From Streptomyces barringtoniae (GTDB taxonomy: Bacteria > Actinomycetota > Actinomycetes > Streptomycetales > Streptomycetaceae): a DNA stretch of 64,000 bases. This document shows, in pieces, positions 1 through 9,051 of the stretch. Both the position numbers and the translations under genes were made by a program. The notes below the pieces were generated by a model. The model was not told the origin of the DNA and ran no database searches. It worked only from the letters and a program-made list of their open reading frames with translations. The first letter of the stretch is position 1. Each line of letters begins with the position of its first letter. The stretch covers positions 310,001 to 374,000 of the forward strand of contig NZ_JAJHNP010000007.1 of the NCBI RefSeq assembly GCF_020819595.1, written 5' to 3'.

Positions 1-409
1 AGGTGAGACTCGACGCCTTGTGGCAGTCGGCCCACTCGTTGTCGCCCGGCGTGTAGACGAGCGGCTTGGTGAAGGTCTGCCACACGGACGCGATCGAGGT
101 GTCGTAGTCCGCGGTGCAGAACTCCTTGCCCGAGTGGATGTCGCCCACGTGGATGACGTCGCTGAGCGCCGGGTCACTGTTGATGGTGCCGATGAACGCC
201 GGGCTCTTCTGGTACTGCGAGGTGTCGGGGCTCTGGCCCGCAGGTGCGTACGCCGACTTGCCGTACGGCGAGTCGCCGAACACGGCGAGGGCCAGTGTGC
301 CGCCGGGGAGAGTGCTGCCGGCCGCCGATGCCGTGCCGGCCGACCCCGCGCTGGAGGCAAGGCCGACGGCGACGAGCGTGACAAGCCCACGCCTTAGCGT
401 TCGTCTCAA
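1..409 (-). CDS. Secreted metallophosphoesterase, C-terminus beyond window edge
   Basis: The reading frame runs off the left end of the window. It starts at a TTG preceded by an AGAGGG ribosome-binding site and opens with an Arg-rich stretch, a hydrophobic segment and an AxA-type cleavage region (about residues 1-30), so the product is exported. The mature part begins with ALAVFGDSPYGK and continues with HVGDIHSGK and PGDNEW, which match the metal-binding GD and GDxH/GDNE blocks of calcineurin-like phosphoesterases. Only about 136 residues are visible, so the remaining histidine ligands and substrate class cannot be judged. Family is confident; function beyond phosphoester hydrolysis outside the cell is unknown. 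Confidence 0.8.
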   Translation of the reverse strand, partial: MRRTLRRGLVTLVAVGLASSAGSAGTASAAGSTLPGGTLALAVFGDSPYGKSAYAPAGQSPDTSQYQKSPAFIGTINSDPALSDVIHVGDIHSGKEFCTADYDTSIASVWQTFTKPLVYTPGDNEWADCHKASSLT

Positions 410-920
410 GATGCGTCCCTCTTTCAGGTCCGGTTGAGGGGGGCGCTCCAGTGAACTGGAACATCCGGGAGCGCGACATGGCATCAAAGGCGGCCTGGAG
501 ATGACGAGTAGGCGAAATTCCGGCCGCGCCGGCAGGCGGCCGCATCGCTCCCCGTGTGACTCGGTCGTTGTGGCGTGTGTCGGCCGCTGCCAAGGGAATC
601 TTGCCCTCGTACAGGGAGCCGGAGACGGTGCGGTCTACCCGTCAGCGCGCACAGGAGGCGACCTGGGGCAGCTCGTCGGCACGCCGGATGCTCACGGCTG
701 GTCGATGCCCCACTCCGGCCGGCAGAACTGGCAGGGCTCGATGGTCGGGCGGTGAGCTTCTGCCGGGCGACGTAGCTGATCTTGACGGGCCGCGGAGCGA
801 AGTCCGGAGGCGGGCCACCTCCCTTCACTTTGCGCTGCGGCTGCTGAGGCGGATGCCCGGCACGGGTGTGGGACGTCAGCGAACGACCTTGGCGACTGCA
901 CAATCCCGACAGCGTCGAGC
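410..920. other. Intergenic, no supported gene
   Basis: About 510 bases between two minus-strand genes. The open frames here are low-complexity Arg/Pro/Ser translations without start signals or family motifs. I see no gene, RNA or clear terminator. Confidence 0.5.
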
Positions 921-1862
921 TCAGGCCGGGAAGCCGTAGCCGTAGCCTTGAGCGTCCAGCTGGTTGAGGAGACGGGCGAGCGCCTGCACCGTCTGCGAAC
1001 GGTCACCGCCGCCGTCGTGCATCAAGATGATCGCGCCGGGGCGCAAGTCCTGGTTGATGTTGCGCAGGATGCCGTACACACCCGGGCGCCGCCAGTCGTT
1101 GGCGTCGTCGCTCCAGCCGAGCGACTGCAGGTGGTTGGCGCCGGCTATCCCCCGGATCGTCGGGCTCCAGTCGCCGCCGGGTGCCCGGTAGTACACCAGC
1201 TTCGCGGCGTTTCCGGCGGCGTTGGCTATCTCGCGCTTGGCGTCGATGATCTCGTGGATGTTGTACTCGACCGACTTGCGGTTCTGCTGCTCGTCATGAT
1301 GGACCGAGTGGTCGCACAGCCGGTCCCCGTCCGCGACGATCGCCTTGGTCAGGTACGGGTAGCGCTGGGCGAGCGGCCCGATCTCGCAGAAGGTGGCCTT
1401 CGCGTGGTGCTGAGCGAGGAGTGCGAGTACCTGCGGGGTCCATCGCGGGTCTGGGCCGTCGTCGAAGGTGAGCGCTACGGATTTGGCGCTGCCCTCCACT
1501 CCGTGGCTGACCAGCGCGTCGGAGCCCGTCGGGGCGCTCGGCAGTGGCCCGAAGGTGTTCGCCGAGCCCGGTTGCGAAGCGGGTCCTGACGGCACCGCGG
1601 CGGAGGCTCCATTGCGGCCGGACTGCGTTCCTCCTGCGGCGCGGCCGGATGTCGAGGCGGACGGGGAAGCGTACGAGGGCGAAGGCGCCTGGGACGACGA
1701 GTGCGGCCTGGAAGAGGAGAGCGTCGTCGAGGGAGTCACGCTGCTGGGCGAGCTCTGGGGTGTGTGCCCGCCTGCGTGCTGCCCGCATGCCGTGAGCAGG
1801 GCTCCCGCGATCGCCGCCGTGAGGACGGTTGCCGTCACCACTTTGATTCTGGCCAACGCCAC
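921..1862 (-). CDS. Polysaccharide deacetylase (NodB domain) lipoprotein
   Basis: Predicted cell-surface carbohydrate esterase 4 enzyme that removes acetyl groups from peptidoglycan, chitin or a related polymer. The N-terminus has a signal peptide ending in lipobox LLTAC (Cys26), then a Ser/Pro/Thr-rich spacer to about residue 125. The NodB domain follows with the catalytic and metal motifs in order: TFDDGPDP, HSVHH (HxxxH-type ligands), the RAPGG loop and C-terminal LMHDGGG. Length of 313 aa is usual for lipid-anchored members with a linker. It stands alone between relic regions. The family call is firm; the actual polymer is not determined. Confidence 0.93.
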   Translation of the reverse strand: MALARIKVVTATVLTAAIAGALLTACGQHAGGHTPQSSPSSVTPSTTLSSSRPHSSSQAPSPSYASPSASTSGRAAGGTQSGRNGASAAVPSGPASQPGSANTFGPLPSAPTGSDALVSHGVEGSAKSVALTFDDGPDPRWTPQVLALLAQHHAKATFCEIGPLAQRYPYLTKAIVADGDRLCDHSVHHDEQQNRKSVEYNIHEIIDAKREIANAAGNAAKLVYYRAPGGDWSPTIRGIAGANHLQSLGWSDDANDWRRPGVYGILRNINQDLRPGAIILMHDGGGDRSQTVQALARLLNQLDAQGYGYGFPA

Positions 1863-2812
1863 AGATCTACCTCCGTCGGCACCACTCGGTGCTCAAATCG
1901 GTGCTGGTACTGGTCACGTCGAGGCAGGGCTGAGCGCAGGCGCGCCGCCGGTCGACGGCACGGCGGCATCCACAGTCGGGGTCCGCCGTGATCTACGTCC
2001 CTGTGCGCCAGCGCCCAGGGGGCACCGGCCGCTCCAAGTGCTTCGTGGGTCGCTCAGGCGGCGGGCTCCGATGCCCGGCCGCGGATCCCCCGCCTCTCGA
2101 TGGAGACGGCTATTACATCCGGTTCAGGCCTGATGGTCCGACCACACTAAGGGAGGCCTGTCGCCTTGCTTAATAATTCCAGCCCGTGATGAATGTCGCA
2201 TTGGTCGTGAAATGAAGAGGCCCGAGTCGAAAACCAAGCTTTCGGCATCGAATCAAAGCACGAGAAGTCAGGGCCCGTAACATTCTGTGACGACCTGGTC
2301 GGATCTGTGAGACTGATCGACGTGTAGCAATCTGGTCCTACGTCGGCAGGATGATCGCTCGGGATGCACCGACGAAACCTGGACAGCTGCGGCCCACAGC
2401 CGGCAGGCAGAGCACCGGGCCGCATCCACGTCGCCCGGGACGGCACCGCCCACCAGACGTCATCATCTCCGTAGCTCTCCGCGGTCGCCATGAACACCTC
2501 GTCGGCTGCTGCCGCGAGCCAGGGCCTCACGCACCAGGAGCGGCGCAGGCGCCCCCAGTCGGCTCAGGGGTGCGGCCAGTCCCGGCGCGGACACCGCGCT
2601 GTCGCTGCCCCAGCGCTCCACCACGCGGCCCGCCTCTTCGAGAAGTGCCGGCAGCGCCGCCGCCTCTCGCCTGCCGGACACGCGAGCAACAACTCCGCCC
2701 TGCGTCAGCGCACGCAGCACGACCCTGCCCCGGGCTCCCCAACCACCCCAGAGGTGATCGTGCGTGTTCCCGCGACCTTGAGCGCGAGCACAGCCGTCAC
2801 CAGGGGTTCACC
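1863..2812. other. Intergenic with possible degraded minus-strand frame
   Basis: About 950 bases without an intact gene. Around 2440-2720 on the minus strand a protein-like composition is visible in two frames (VVARVSGRREAAALPALLEEAGRV, then DEVFMATAESYGDDDVWWAVP) that would join through a frameshift, so a dead gene is possible, but I do not recognise its family. The AT-richer part at 2160-2340 could be the end of an old insertion sequence; no repeat was found to prove it. Confidence 0.3.
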
Positions 2813-3283
2813 ATGGTCTTCCGTCGGGCGTGTGGCCGGGAGGACCGGGTGGGGGAGTGGGAGCTCCAGGGGTTGTTGTCGGTGCCCCGGCCGGTTTCGG
2901 CAGGGCGGTTGCTGGAGCTGGATGCGGCTGGTGGTTTGACGACGGCGCATGTGCGGGCGGGTGCGCAGTTGACGGGGGTGCGCCCACGAACGGTGTGGCG
3001 GTGGGCGGGAGCCGCGCGTAGTGGGGGTCGTGTGGAGCGGTGTCGTCGTTCCCCGTGCGAGTTGTCGGAGCAGGCAGGGGAGGCGCTGGCGCAGGCGGGC
3101 GGGAATGTGGCGGGCCCGCCAGCGAGTGAAGCTCCGCCTTGGCGCGCGTGGTTCGCGCTGCGGTCAGGTGCGGGACGGTCTACGGATGCCAGTCACGCGG
3201 CTGTGTCTCGCAGGGCGGGGACGTCGCTCGGCACCATGGCCGCCGAGCCGTCCACGTCGGTGAGCGGCGTGACACAACAGTGA
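2813..3283 (+). pseudogene. Transposase/integrase N-terminal relic
   Basis: The translation contains GRLLELDAAGGLTTAHVRAGAQLTGV followed by RTVWRWAGAARSGGRVE and LSEQAGEALAQAGGNVA. This is the N-terminal helix-turn-helix arrangement of Mu-type/integrase-core transposases common in Streptomyces. After about residue 110 the similarity stops and the frame drifts into unrelated sequence; no DDE catalytic core follows. It is therefore a 5' remnant of a mobile element, not a working transposase. Confidence 0.55.
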
Positions 3284-3382
3284 AGTTGCTGGTACGCGTC
3301 CGGTACAACCGGCGCGGCACCTGCGGCGTCATGAGTGTCACACGGCCAATGAGCCGCTTTGCGCAGCAGAAGGGCAATCCCG

Positions 3383-4090
3383 ATGTCATCCCCACTCATG
3401 CTCCGGCGAGTATTCCCGGCCACCGTGCTCACCTGCGTCACGGCGCTCGCCACCGGCTGCAGCGCAGGCTCGTCCTCCTCCGTTGGCACCGCTGCAGTCA
3501 CGGCTTCTGGACCGTCGGCCACGACTGCGCCGGTCACGACAACGCCAGCCGCGACAACGCCGGCCACGACGGCGCCGGCCGCGGCCAACACGGCTCGGTC
3601 CGGCAGTACGGTCACCAGCGCTCAGGCGCAGCCGGCCGGGACGACACACAAGCGCACCGCTGCCTGCGCCACCCGTGATCTGAATGCCAGACCAGGTGTC
3701 AGCCAAGGTACGGCCGGCAGCGTCTACCAGGTGATCGACTTCACCAACATCTCCCGGATCACCTGCACCCTGTACGGCTACCCCGGGGTGTCGCTCGCCG
3801 GCGGCAGCCCCGTGCGTCAGATCGGCCCGGCCGCCACACGGAACACCACAGCCCCTCGCGCGCTGGTGACGCTGGCACCGGGGGCCACGGGCAACGCGTT
3901 GCTGCGGATCACGGACGCCGGTAACTACCCCACGACGCAGTGCCACCCGACGGGCGCGCAGTACCTGCAGGTCTACCCGCCGGGCCAGACGACTCCGATC
4001 TACGTCGCCTACAGTTCGACGGCCTGCGCCGGGACGGTCGGCCTTCTGAGCGTCAGTGCGGTCCAGCCGGGCTCGGGAAGCGCGTCGTAG
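3383..4090 (+). CDS. DUF4232 domain lipoprotein
   Basis: Exported lipid-anchored protein of 235 aa. The ATG at 3383 is chosen because AGAAGGG sits 8 nt upstream; an in-frame ATG lies five codons later. A signal peptide with lipobox LATGC is followed by a long Thr/Ala/Pro-rich linker (about residues 30-85) and then a DUF4232 domain beginning near CATRDLNARPG, with the conserved VYQVIDFTNIS, CTLYGYPGVSL and QCHPTGAQYLQVYPPGQ blocks and four domain cysteines that probably form two disulfides. The biochemical role of DUF4232 proteins is not known; they are widespread secreted actinobacterial proteins. It stands alone. Confidence 0.88.
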   Translation: MSSPLMLRRVFPATVLTCVTALATGCSAGSSSSVGTAAVTASGPSATTAPVTTTPAATTPATTAPAAANTARSGSTVTSAQAQPAGTTHKRTAACATRDLNARPGVSQGTAGSVYQVIDFTNISRITCTLYGYPGVSLAGGSPVRQIGPAATRNTTAPRALVTLAPGATGNALLRITDAGNYPTTQCHPTGAQYLQVYPPGQTTPIYVAYSSTACAGTVGLLSVSAVQPGSGSAS

Positions 4091-4234
4091 CACGCCGCGG
4101 TGCCGTGGGCGTGTCCCCATGCCCGTGCGCGGGCCAGGACAACAGGCCCTGGCATAACGCGTTCCTTGGCGGAAGATGCAGGTGCAAGGCCTGCTCGGCG
4201 CTCGGATACGAATCTCGCCCCCGCGGCATGCGGG

Positions 4235-4640
4235 CACGTCGGTCAGGCCGACGGGGCGGGTCCACTGGCGGTGGGTGTCGGCGCCGCCGAGCACGGCCAG
4301 GTTCTCGGCGTAGCGGCGGATCCGGGTGGACAGGTGATCCACCCGGAACAGCCCCTTGAGCAGGTCGGGGTCCTCGACCTCGTTCTGCAGGTTGTCCAGC
4401 AGGCCGATCTCGCGGTGCACCAGGGACTCCGGGCGGCGTGCCAGGTTGGCGAACACCTCGAACTGCTCCGGCCGGGAGTTGTGTTCCGTACCGACCGCAC
4501 CGGCGGCAGCCTCCAGCAGGGCTGCCTCCGCCTCGTGCGGAGCCGCAGCGATCTCGAATCCGAGGCGGGAGAGTTCGTCCGGGCCGGTCTGCGGCGGCAG
4601 TTCCGGCCGGCGCCGCGCAGGCCGCTCCCCGGCCCGCAAC
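4235..4640 (-). pseudogene. Relic of conservon sensor gene (cvnA-like), internal fragment
   Basis: A continuous frame encodes a 124-residue stretch (4235-4606, PELPPQTGPD to TRPVGLTDV) that matches the intact conservon sensor at 42801-44366 at 112 of 124 residues by eye. The N-terminal membrane part and the C-terminal ATPase domain are missing. Several replacements introduce proline into helices (ARRPES for ARRLES, SRPEQ for ARLEQ), consistent with decay without selection. It lies on the opposite strand, about 38 kb from the intact copy, between a DUF4232 gene and a glutamate-synthase-like gene. It is a truncated duplicate, not a working gene. Confidence 0.85.
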
Positions 4641-4865
4641 ACCAACCCGAGCGCGTCCGCCCGCTTCGCCATCCCCTCCGCCGGCGCGAAGCCGAACCCG
4701 GGACCAGCCCCCTGACCGCGCGCCTGTCCGAGCGGCCTCTTAATATCATGTCGCATTCTTCGACGGACGCGGATGCCCGCTTGGCGGTGCCTGTCGACCG
4801 ACGCCCAACACGGCACAACGGCTCCACCGCATGGCGATGGAGCCGTACATCGAGGAGGAACGTTC

Positions 4866-6410
4866 ATGCACGCCCGGAGGATCGGCGCGGCCGCCGCGAC
4901 AGCAGTGGCGCTTCTGGCTGCCCGCGACCTCATCCAGAAGAGGCACGCACTGCTCCGGAACTTCCCGGTGATCGGGCACGCCCGGTACCTGTTGGAGACG
5001 ATCGGGCCGGAGCTGCGGCAGTACATCGTGACGTCCAACGAGGAGGAGCGCCCGTTCAGTCGGGACCAGCGGACTTGGATCTATGCGTCGGCGAAGGAGG
5101 AGAACAACTACTTCGGATTCGGAACCGACGTCGACGTCGAGCACGTGCAGGGGCACGCCTACCTGAAGCAGCACACGTTCGCCGGCACTCTGCCCGACGC
5201 GCACGACCCGCAGGCCCCACTGCCCTCGGCCAAGGTGCTGGGCGGGCCGCGCGGGCGCGCCAAGGCGTTCCGGCCGGCGAGCGTGGTGAACATCTCGGCG
5301 ATGAGCTTCGGATCGCTCTCCGGCGCGGCCATCACGGCGCTCAACAAGGGGGCGGCACTGGCGGGCACGATGCACAACACGGGCGAGGGCGGCCTCTCGC
5401 CGTACCACCGCAACGGTGGCGACCTCGTCCTTCAGATCGGTACGGCGTACTTCGGCTGCCGCAACGAGGACGGCAGCTTCAACCTCGACAAGCTCAAGGA
5501 CGTGGTCGCCGGCGCCCCGGTCAAGGCAATAGAGATCAAGCTCTCGCAGGGCGCCAAGCCGGGGCTGGGCGGGATGCTGCCGGGCGCGAAGGTGACCCCG
5601 GAGATCGCCCAGATCCGCGGCATCCCGGTCGGCAAGGACTGCGCCTCCCCGTCGCGGCACACCGCGTTCAGCGACGTCGACTCGATGCTCGACTTCGTGG
5701 AGTTGCTCGCCACCGAGACCGGTCTGCCGGTCGGGGTCAAGAGCGCGGTCGGAGAGATGGGTTTCTGGCAGGAGTTGGCCACACTGATGGCGCGTGGCGA
5801 CCGTGGTGTCGACTTCGTGACCATCGACGGCGGCGAGGGCGGCACCGGAGCGGCGCCGCTGATCTTCACCGACTCGGTGTCGCTGCCGTTCCGGATGGGC
5901 TTCTCCCGGGTCTACGGCACGTTCGCCGAGCTGGGGCTGACCGACGACCTGACCTTCATCGGCTCGGGCAAGCTCGGCCTGCCCGAGAACGCCATGGTCG
6001 CCTTCGCCCTGGGCGCCGACATGATCAACGTGGCCCGTGAGGCGATGCTGTCCATCGGCTGCATCCAGGCGCAGAAATGCCACACCGACAGGTGTCCCAC
6101 CGGCATCGCAACCCAGAACCCGTGGCTGGCCCGCGGCCTCGACCCCACCTCGAAGGCCACCCGAGCCGCTGTCTACCTTCGCGCCCTGCGCAAGGAGCTG
6201 ATCAAGGTTTCGGCGGCCGTCGGCGTCGCGCACCCGGCACTCATCACGCCCCACGACATCGAGATCATGAACGGTGACTACGAGGCCCGCACCCTGGCCG
6301 GCGTGTACGGCTACAAGGACGGCTGGGGCGAGCTCGGCCCGCACCTCGCCGATGAGATCACGGCGCTGCTCACCACCGAGCCGACCGCCGTTCACAAGCC
6401 GGCCGTCTGA
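4866..6410 (+). CDS. FMN-binding glutamate synthase family protein
   Basis: 514-aa protein related to the FMN/iron-sulfur synthase domain of glutamate synthase large subunit, without the amidotransferase domain. The ATG at 4866 follows GGAGGA; a short hydrophobic N-terminal segment (about residues 8-20) may be a membrane anchor. The synthase core shows SAMSFGSLSGAAI, NTGEGG, EIKLSQGAKPGLGGMLPG, the TIDGGEGGTGAAP FMN loop, and a cysteine cluster (CIQAQKCHTDRCPTGIA) that matches the 3Fe-4S ligands. The family is widespread and its reaction in actinobacteria has not been settled; free-standing members may not make glutamate. It is monocistronic here, with relics on both sides. Confidence 0.92.
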   Translation: MHARRIGAAAATAVALLAARDLIQKRHALLRNFPVIGHARYLLETIGPELRQYIVTSNEEERPFSRDQRTWIYASAKEENNYFGFGTDVDVEHVQGHAYLKQHTFAGTLPDAHDPQAPLPSAKVLGGPRGRAKAFRPASVVNISAMSFGSLSGAAITALNKGAALAGTMHNTGEGGLSPYHRNGGDLVLQIGTAYFGCRNEDGSFNLDKLKDVVAGAPVKAIEIKLSQGAKPGLGGMLPGAKVTPEIAQIRGIPVGKDCASPSRHTAFSDVDSMLDFVELLATETGLPVGVKSAVGEMGFWQELATLMARGDRGVDFVTIDGGEGGTGAAPLIFTDSVSLPFRMGFSRVYGTFAELGLTDDLTFIGSGKLGLPENAMVAFALGADMINVAREAMLSIGCIQAQKCHTDRCPTGIATQNPWLARGLDPTSKATRAAVYLRALRKELIKVSAAVGVAHPALITPHDIEIMNGDYEARTLAGVYGYKDGWGELGPHLADEITALLTTEPTAVHKPAV

Positions 6411-6469
6411 CGCGCAGCCAGGGACAAGCACCGCGCTCGAGGCTCCCCTGCGCGGAGCACGAGCGTGAG

Positions 6470-6612
6470 GTGACGGATTTCGGCATCGCCCGCTCGGGGG
6501 ACCGGGCGGCTACGACCCTCACCCGCACCCCGGCGCTGGTGGGCACGGGCGAGTGCCTCTCGCCCGGACAGGCCCGGGGGAGCAGGTGGACTTCCGCGCC
6601 GACGTATGGGCG
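6470..6612 (+). pseudogene. Ser/Thr protein kinase fragment
   Basis: Starts in mid-domain with TDFGIAR, the kinase DFG metal motif, followed by a degenerate activation loop (TPALVGTGECLSPGQARG, equivalent to GTPxYLSPEQARG). A shift to the next frame gives EQVDFRADVWA, resembling the SDVWALG helix. No ATP lobe, catalytic HRD or C-lobe is present, so only about 45 codons of a PknB-type kinase remain. Confidence 0.55.
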
Positions 6613-6818
6613 GATGAACTGCGGCCGTTCATCGAGCAGTTGCTGCCCGGGGCCCGGGCCGAAGCTGATGTCGTGCCAGGCAGGCCCGGGGCGACAATCG
6701 GGTGGGCGCGTCGTCGCGAACCGTCCGGCTGTCGTCCAGGCGCGGAATCTCGTGCTACCAAGAGGTGACGGACCGAAGGCCTCCTGCCGCCGGGCGAGTC
6801 GTTCGCACTGAGGAAGAC

Positions 6819-7191
6819 GATCACGTCTCCACCTCCCGACTGCTCGCCCTGACTGACGGCGTGGCGGCCATCGCCCTCACGCTGCTCGTCTTGGAGATCA
6901 AACCGCCTGCAGGCCTGCGGGGCACCGCAATGGAGCACGCGCTCGACGAGACCTGGTCCGACTTGGGAGCCTTCGCGCTGAGCGCCGCCGTCATCGGCCT
7001 CTTCCGGAGGGCACATCACGCCGTTGTGCGTGGGGCCACCCATGTCGACACCGTTCTGTTCTGGCTCAACTGTGTTTCTCGTCTCCGTGGGCATCGCCCA
7101 ACTCTCGCCGACTGCCGCCATGTACTCCTGGGCGGCTGCTGTGCCGCTGTCCGTTGCCGCGGACCGCCTCGCCCACCGGCGGGGCAGTTGA
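6819..7191 (+). pseudogene. TMEM175/DUF1211-family channel, frameshifted and truncated
   Basis: The first about 85 codons read RLLALTDGVAAIALTLLVLEIKPP, then ALDETWSDLGAFALSAAVIGLF and RAHHAVVRGATHVDTVLFWLN, a clear match to the first membrane helices of bacterial TMEM175-like potassium channels (FxAIALTLLVLEI). At about 7070 a one-base shift is needed to continue as VFLVSVGIAQLSPTAAMYSW to the TGA at 7189-7191. The second repeat of helices is missing and no good start codon precedes the frame. A dead channel gene. Confidence 0.7.
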
Positions 7192-7309
7192 AGCCCCTGG
7201 CCGCACCTACCTGCTGCTCCAGGGCGGCAGTTGGGGGCATCGGCTGTGAGGGGCGACTGCGGGCGTCGTGCGGCGTGCCGAGCGCAGTTCGGGCGTACCT
7301 TGAGCAGCC

Positions 7310-7440
7310 ATGAGCCACGTTCCGCCAGAACAGGTCCTCGGTCCAGGACGGCGCGGCGCCCTGTCCGGGCTCGTCGGCGTGGCGGGGGCCGCGCTGCTGG
7401 CCGCGGGCTGCACCGGCAACGCCAAGAACGCCGTTGCTCT
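7310..7440 (+). pseudogene. Orphan lipoprotein signal-peptide fragment
   Basis: ATG followed by RRGALSGLVGVAGAALLAAGC, a twin-Arg/lipobox-like export signal, after which the translation becomes Arg/Pro noise and antisense to another relic. It looks like the 5' end of a lipoprotein gene whose body has been lost. A TACCTT hexamer 8 nt before the ATG could be an old leaderless promoter. Confidence 0.35.
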
Positions 7441-7469
7441 TGCCGTTGATCCCGTCCGCGCAGGTCACG

Positions 7470-7815
7470 CGATTCGCGGAGCGCGTTCACGGCGTGCCGG
7501 CCCGACAGCAGAGGATTCTGTGGCCGGGCCACGGACACGGTCGCAGCGAACAGCACGCGGCCCCGGGAGGCGGTCGACCGCGGACCACAGTGCCGGCCCC
7601 AACTCGACCAGCGGTTCGACGACGCCGGGCGCATAGCGGCGCAGCCCCTCGTCGACTGTCTCGTCCCGCAGGTGCCAGACCTCGCGGAAGGCGACCGCGT
7701 CCCGCTTCAAGAGGTCAGAGGTGAGGGCGATGCCGACCGAGCTGATGGTGCCGAACGCCGCGGTCAGTGCCTCGGGCCCGGCGGGTGCGAGTGGTGCGCC
7801 TCGGGAGGCGATGTA
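7470..7815 (-). pseudogene. Relic of an all-helical cytoplasmic protein (SCO6745-like?)
   Basis: Reading through 7815 to about 7520 on the minus strand gives LGYIASRGAPLAPAGPEAL, ALTSDLLKRDAVAFREVWHL and YAPGVVEPLVELGPALWSAVD in one frame, with coding-like composition. The start resembles the GYFASRAAPLGPVGPEV block of SCO6745-family proteins, but this is a weak resemblance. There is no start codon in place and the upstream part overlaps the 3' end of the phospholipase gene in another frame. Most likely a fragment left when the two were fused. Confidence 0.35.
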
Positions 7816-8968
7816 GCCGAGCGGCCCCGGGAGGCCGCGAGCCTCGAACCGCGCAGTCTCGGGGCCAGAGGGTGAATGCGCCGGGTGCGTTCATCCAGTC
7901 GAAGGTGGTGACGCTGGAGTGGCCTTGCTGGGCGAGATACTGCACGCGTTGAGCCGCGGCGGTGGGGTCGGGGTTGGTGTCGTCGAGTGTGGGGACGACG
8001 CTTTCGGCCGAGCCTTCGACGGCGAGGTAGTGGCTGCGGCAGTACCACGACATGGTGTACCCGTCGTTCAGCCAGCGGGTGGCCTGGGTGTCGAAGACGA
8101 CGAACCAGGGGCGCAGTTCGGCGTCGTAGATGAGGCGGGGGTCGCCGTTCGGGCTCGGTCTGGTCATGGCAGGCCACATGGAGGCCTCTCCCAGGCGGCC
8201 GGCTGCCGACAGGTCGGCCAGGTGCTGGGCGTATTCCTGTTCGGTGGAGAGGTTGTCCAGCTTGTAGCCCGCGAGCTTGTTCTCGATGGTGCCGGTGATC
8301 GGGAAGACGATGAACTTTCCTCGCAGCTGGTTCCAGGTCGGCCAGGCTCCGGCCATCGCCGCGGCGTCGAGGGTCGTGTAGGTGGTTCCGAGCATGTCCG
8401 AGGGGGTGAAGAGGTTCCCGGCGCCGAGGTGTCCGGCCACCAGCTGGTCCAGTTGGGCCGGCCCCATTCCGGCATTGGACCGGAAGCCCCATTTGAGTTC
8501 CAGTTTGATGTAGACGGGGTCGTGACGAGGGTGCGCGTCGCTCCAGGCCTTGAGGTCGTCGAGGCAGGTTCTGAGGCTGCCGTTCTCCCAGGTGGTCTTG
8601 AAGACGCCGGACCCGGTGGTGTAGGTGCAGTTGTTGTCGTTGACCAAGGGGTCGGAATGGCTGACGATCCATCCGCCGGGATTGCCGTAGGTGCTGTAGG
8701 CGTCGATCTCCAGCAGGTGCGCTGCGAGGTCGAGGCCTGCGGTGATCGACTTGGACTTGCTCTTGTCGTAGGCGTTGTGCAGTCCGGACGCGGAGATCTG
8801 GTCCAAGGGAACACTGTCGAAGGCCGATGTGTCTGCCGCCGTCTCGATCGTGGCGGCGTGACCGGGCGTTGCGGAGGCCCGCGGCGAAGCCAGGCCGAGC
8901 AGCACGGCGGCGGCCAGAGCACAGGCCCTGCGGCGCCATGGACGAGCTTGCGCTCGTACGGAGGGCAT
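7715..8968 (-). CDS. Secreted PI-PLC X-domain phospholipase-like protein
   Basis: Start at ATG 8968 is set by AGGAG 6 nt upstream; the first 40 residues form a Sec signal peptide (RRRACALAAAVLLGLASP, cleavage near ASA). The mature protein opens with a PI-PLC-type catalytic region: SGLHNAYDKSK (first catalytic His with Asn), LLEIDAYS (acidic metal-region residues) and WIVSHSDPLV (second His), then YIKLELKWGF. It should cleave phosphatidylinositol or a related phosphodiester outside the cell. Domain similarity ends near NAPGAFTLWPRDC; the last about 45 residues are Arg-rich and read antisense-like through a neighbouring relic, so the native C-terminus has probably been replaced. An alkylsulfatase-like gene lies 83 bp upstream on the same strand. 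Confidence 0.8.
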   Translation of the reverse strand: MPSVRAQARPWRRRACALAAAVLLGLASPRASATPGHAATIETAADTSAFDSVPLDQISASGLHNAYDKSKSKSITAGLDLAAHLLEIDAYSTYGNPGGWIVSHSDPLVNDNNCTYTTGSGVFKTTWENGSLRTCLDDLKAWSDAHPRHDPVYIKLELKWGFRSNAGMGPAQLDQLVAGHLGAGNLFTPSDMLGTTYTTLDAAAMAGAWPTWNQLRGKFIVFPITGTIENKLAGYKLDNLSTEQEYAQHLADLSAAGRLGEASMWPAMTRPSPNGDPRLIYDAELRPWFVVFDTQATRWLNDGYTMSWYCRSHYLAVEGSAESVVPTLDDTNPDPTAAAQRVQYLAQQGHSSVTTFDWMNAPGAFTLWPRDCAVRGSRPPGAARLHRLPRRTTRTRRARGTDRGVRHHQLGRHRPHL

Positions 8969-9051
8969 CGGAACTCCTGACGTGTGGGGGAGTCGTGCGC
9001 GGCGCGATCCGGCAAGGAGGTGAGATCGCTTCGCCGTCGGCTGTGCGCCGA

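Noticed and set aside
2147..2530. Possible 127-codon gene on the minus strand
   Set aside because: Only its first third looks protein-like; remainder has intergenic composition and no RBS or family match.
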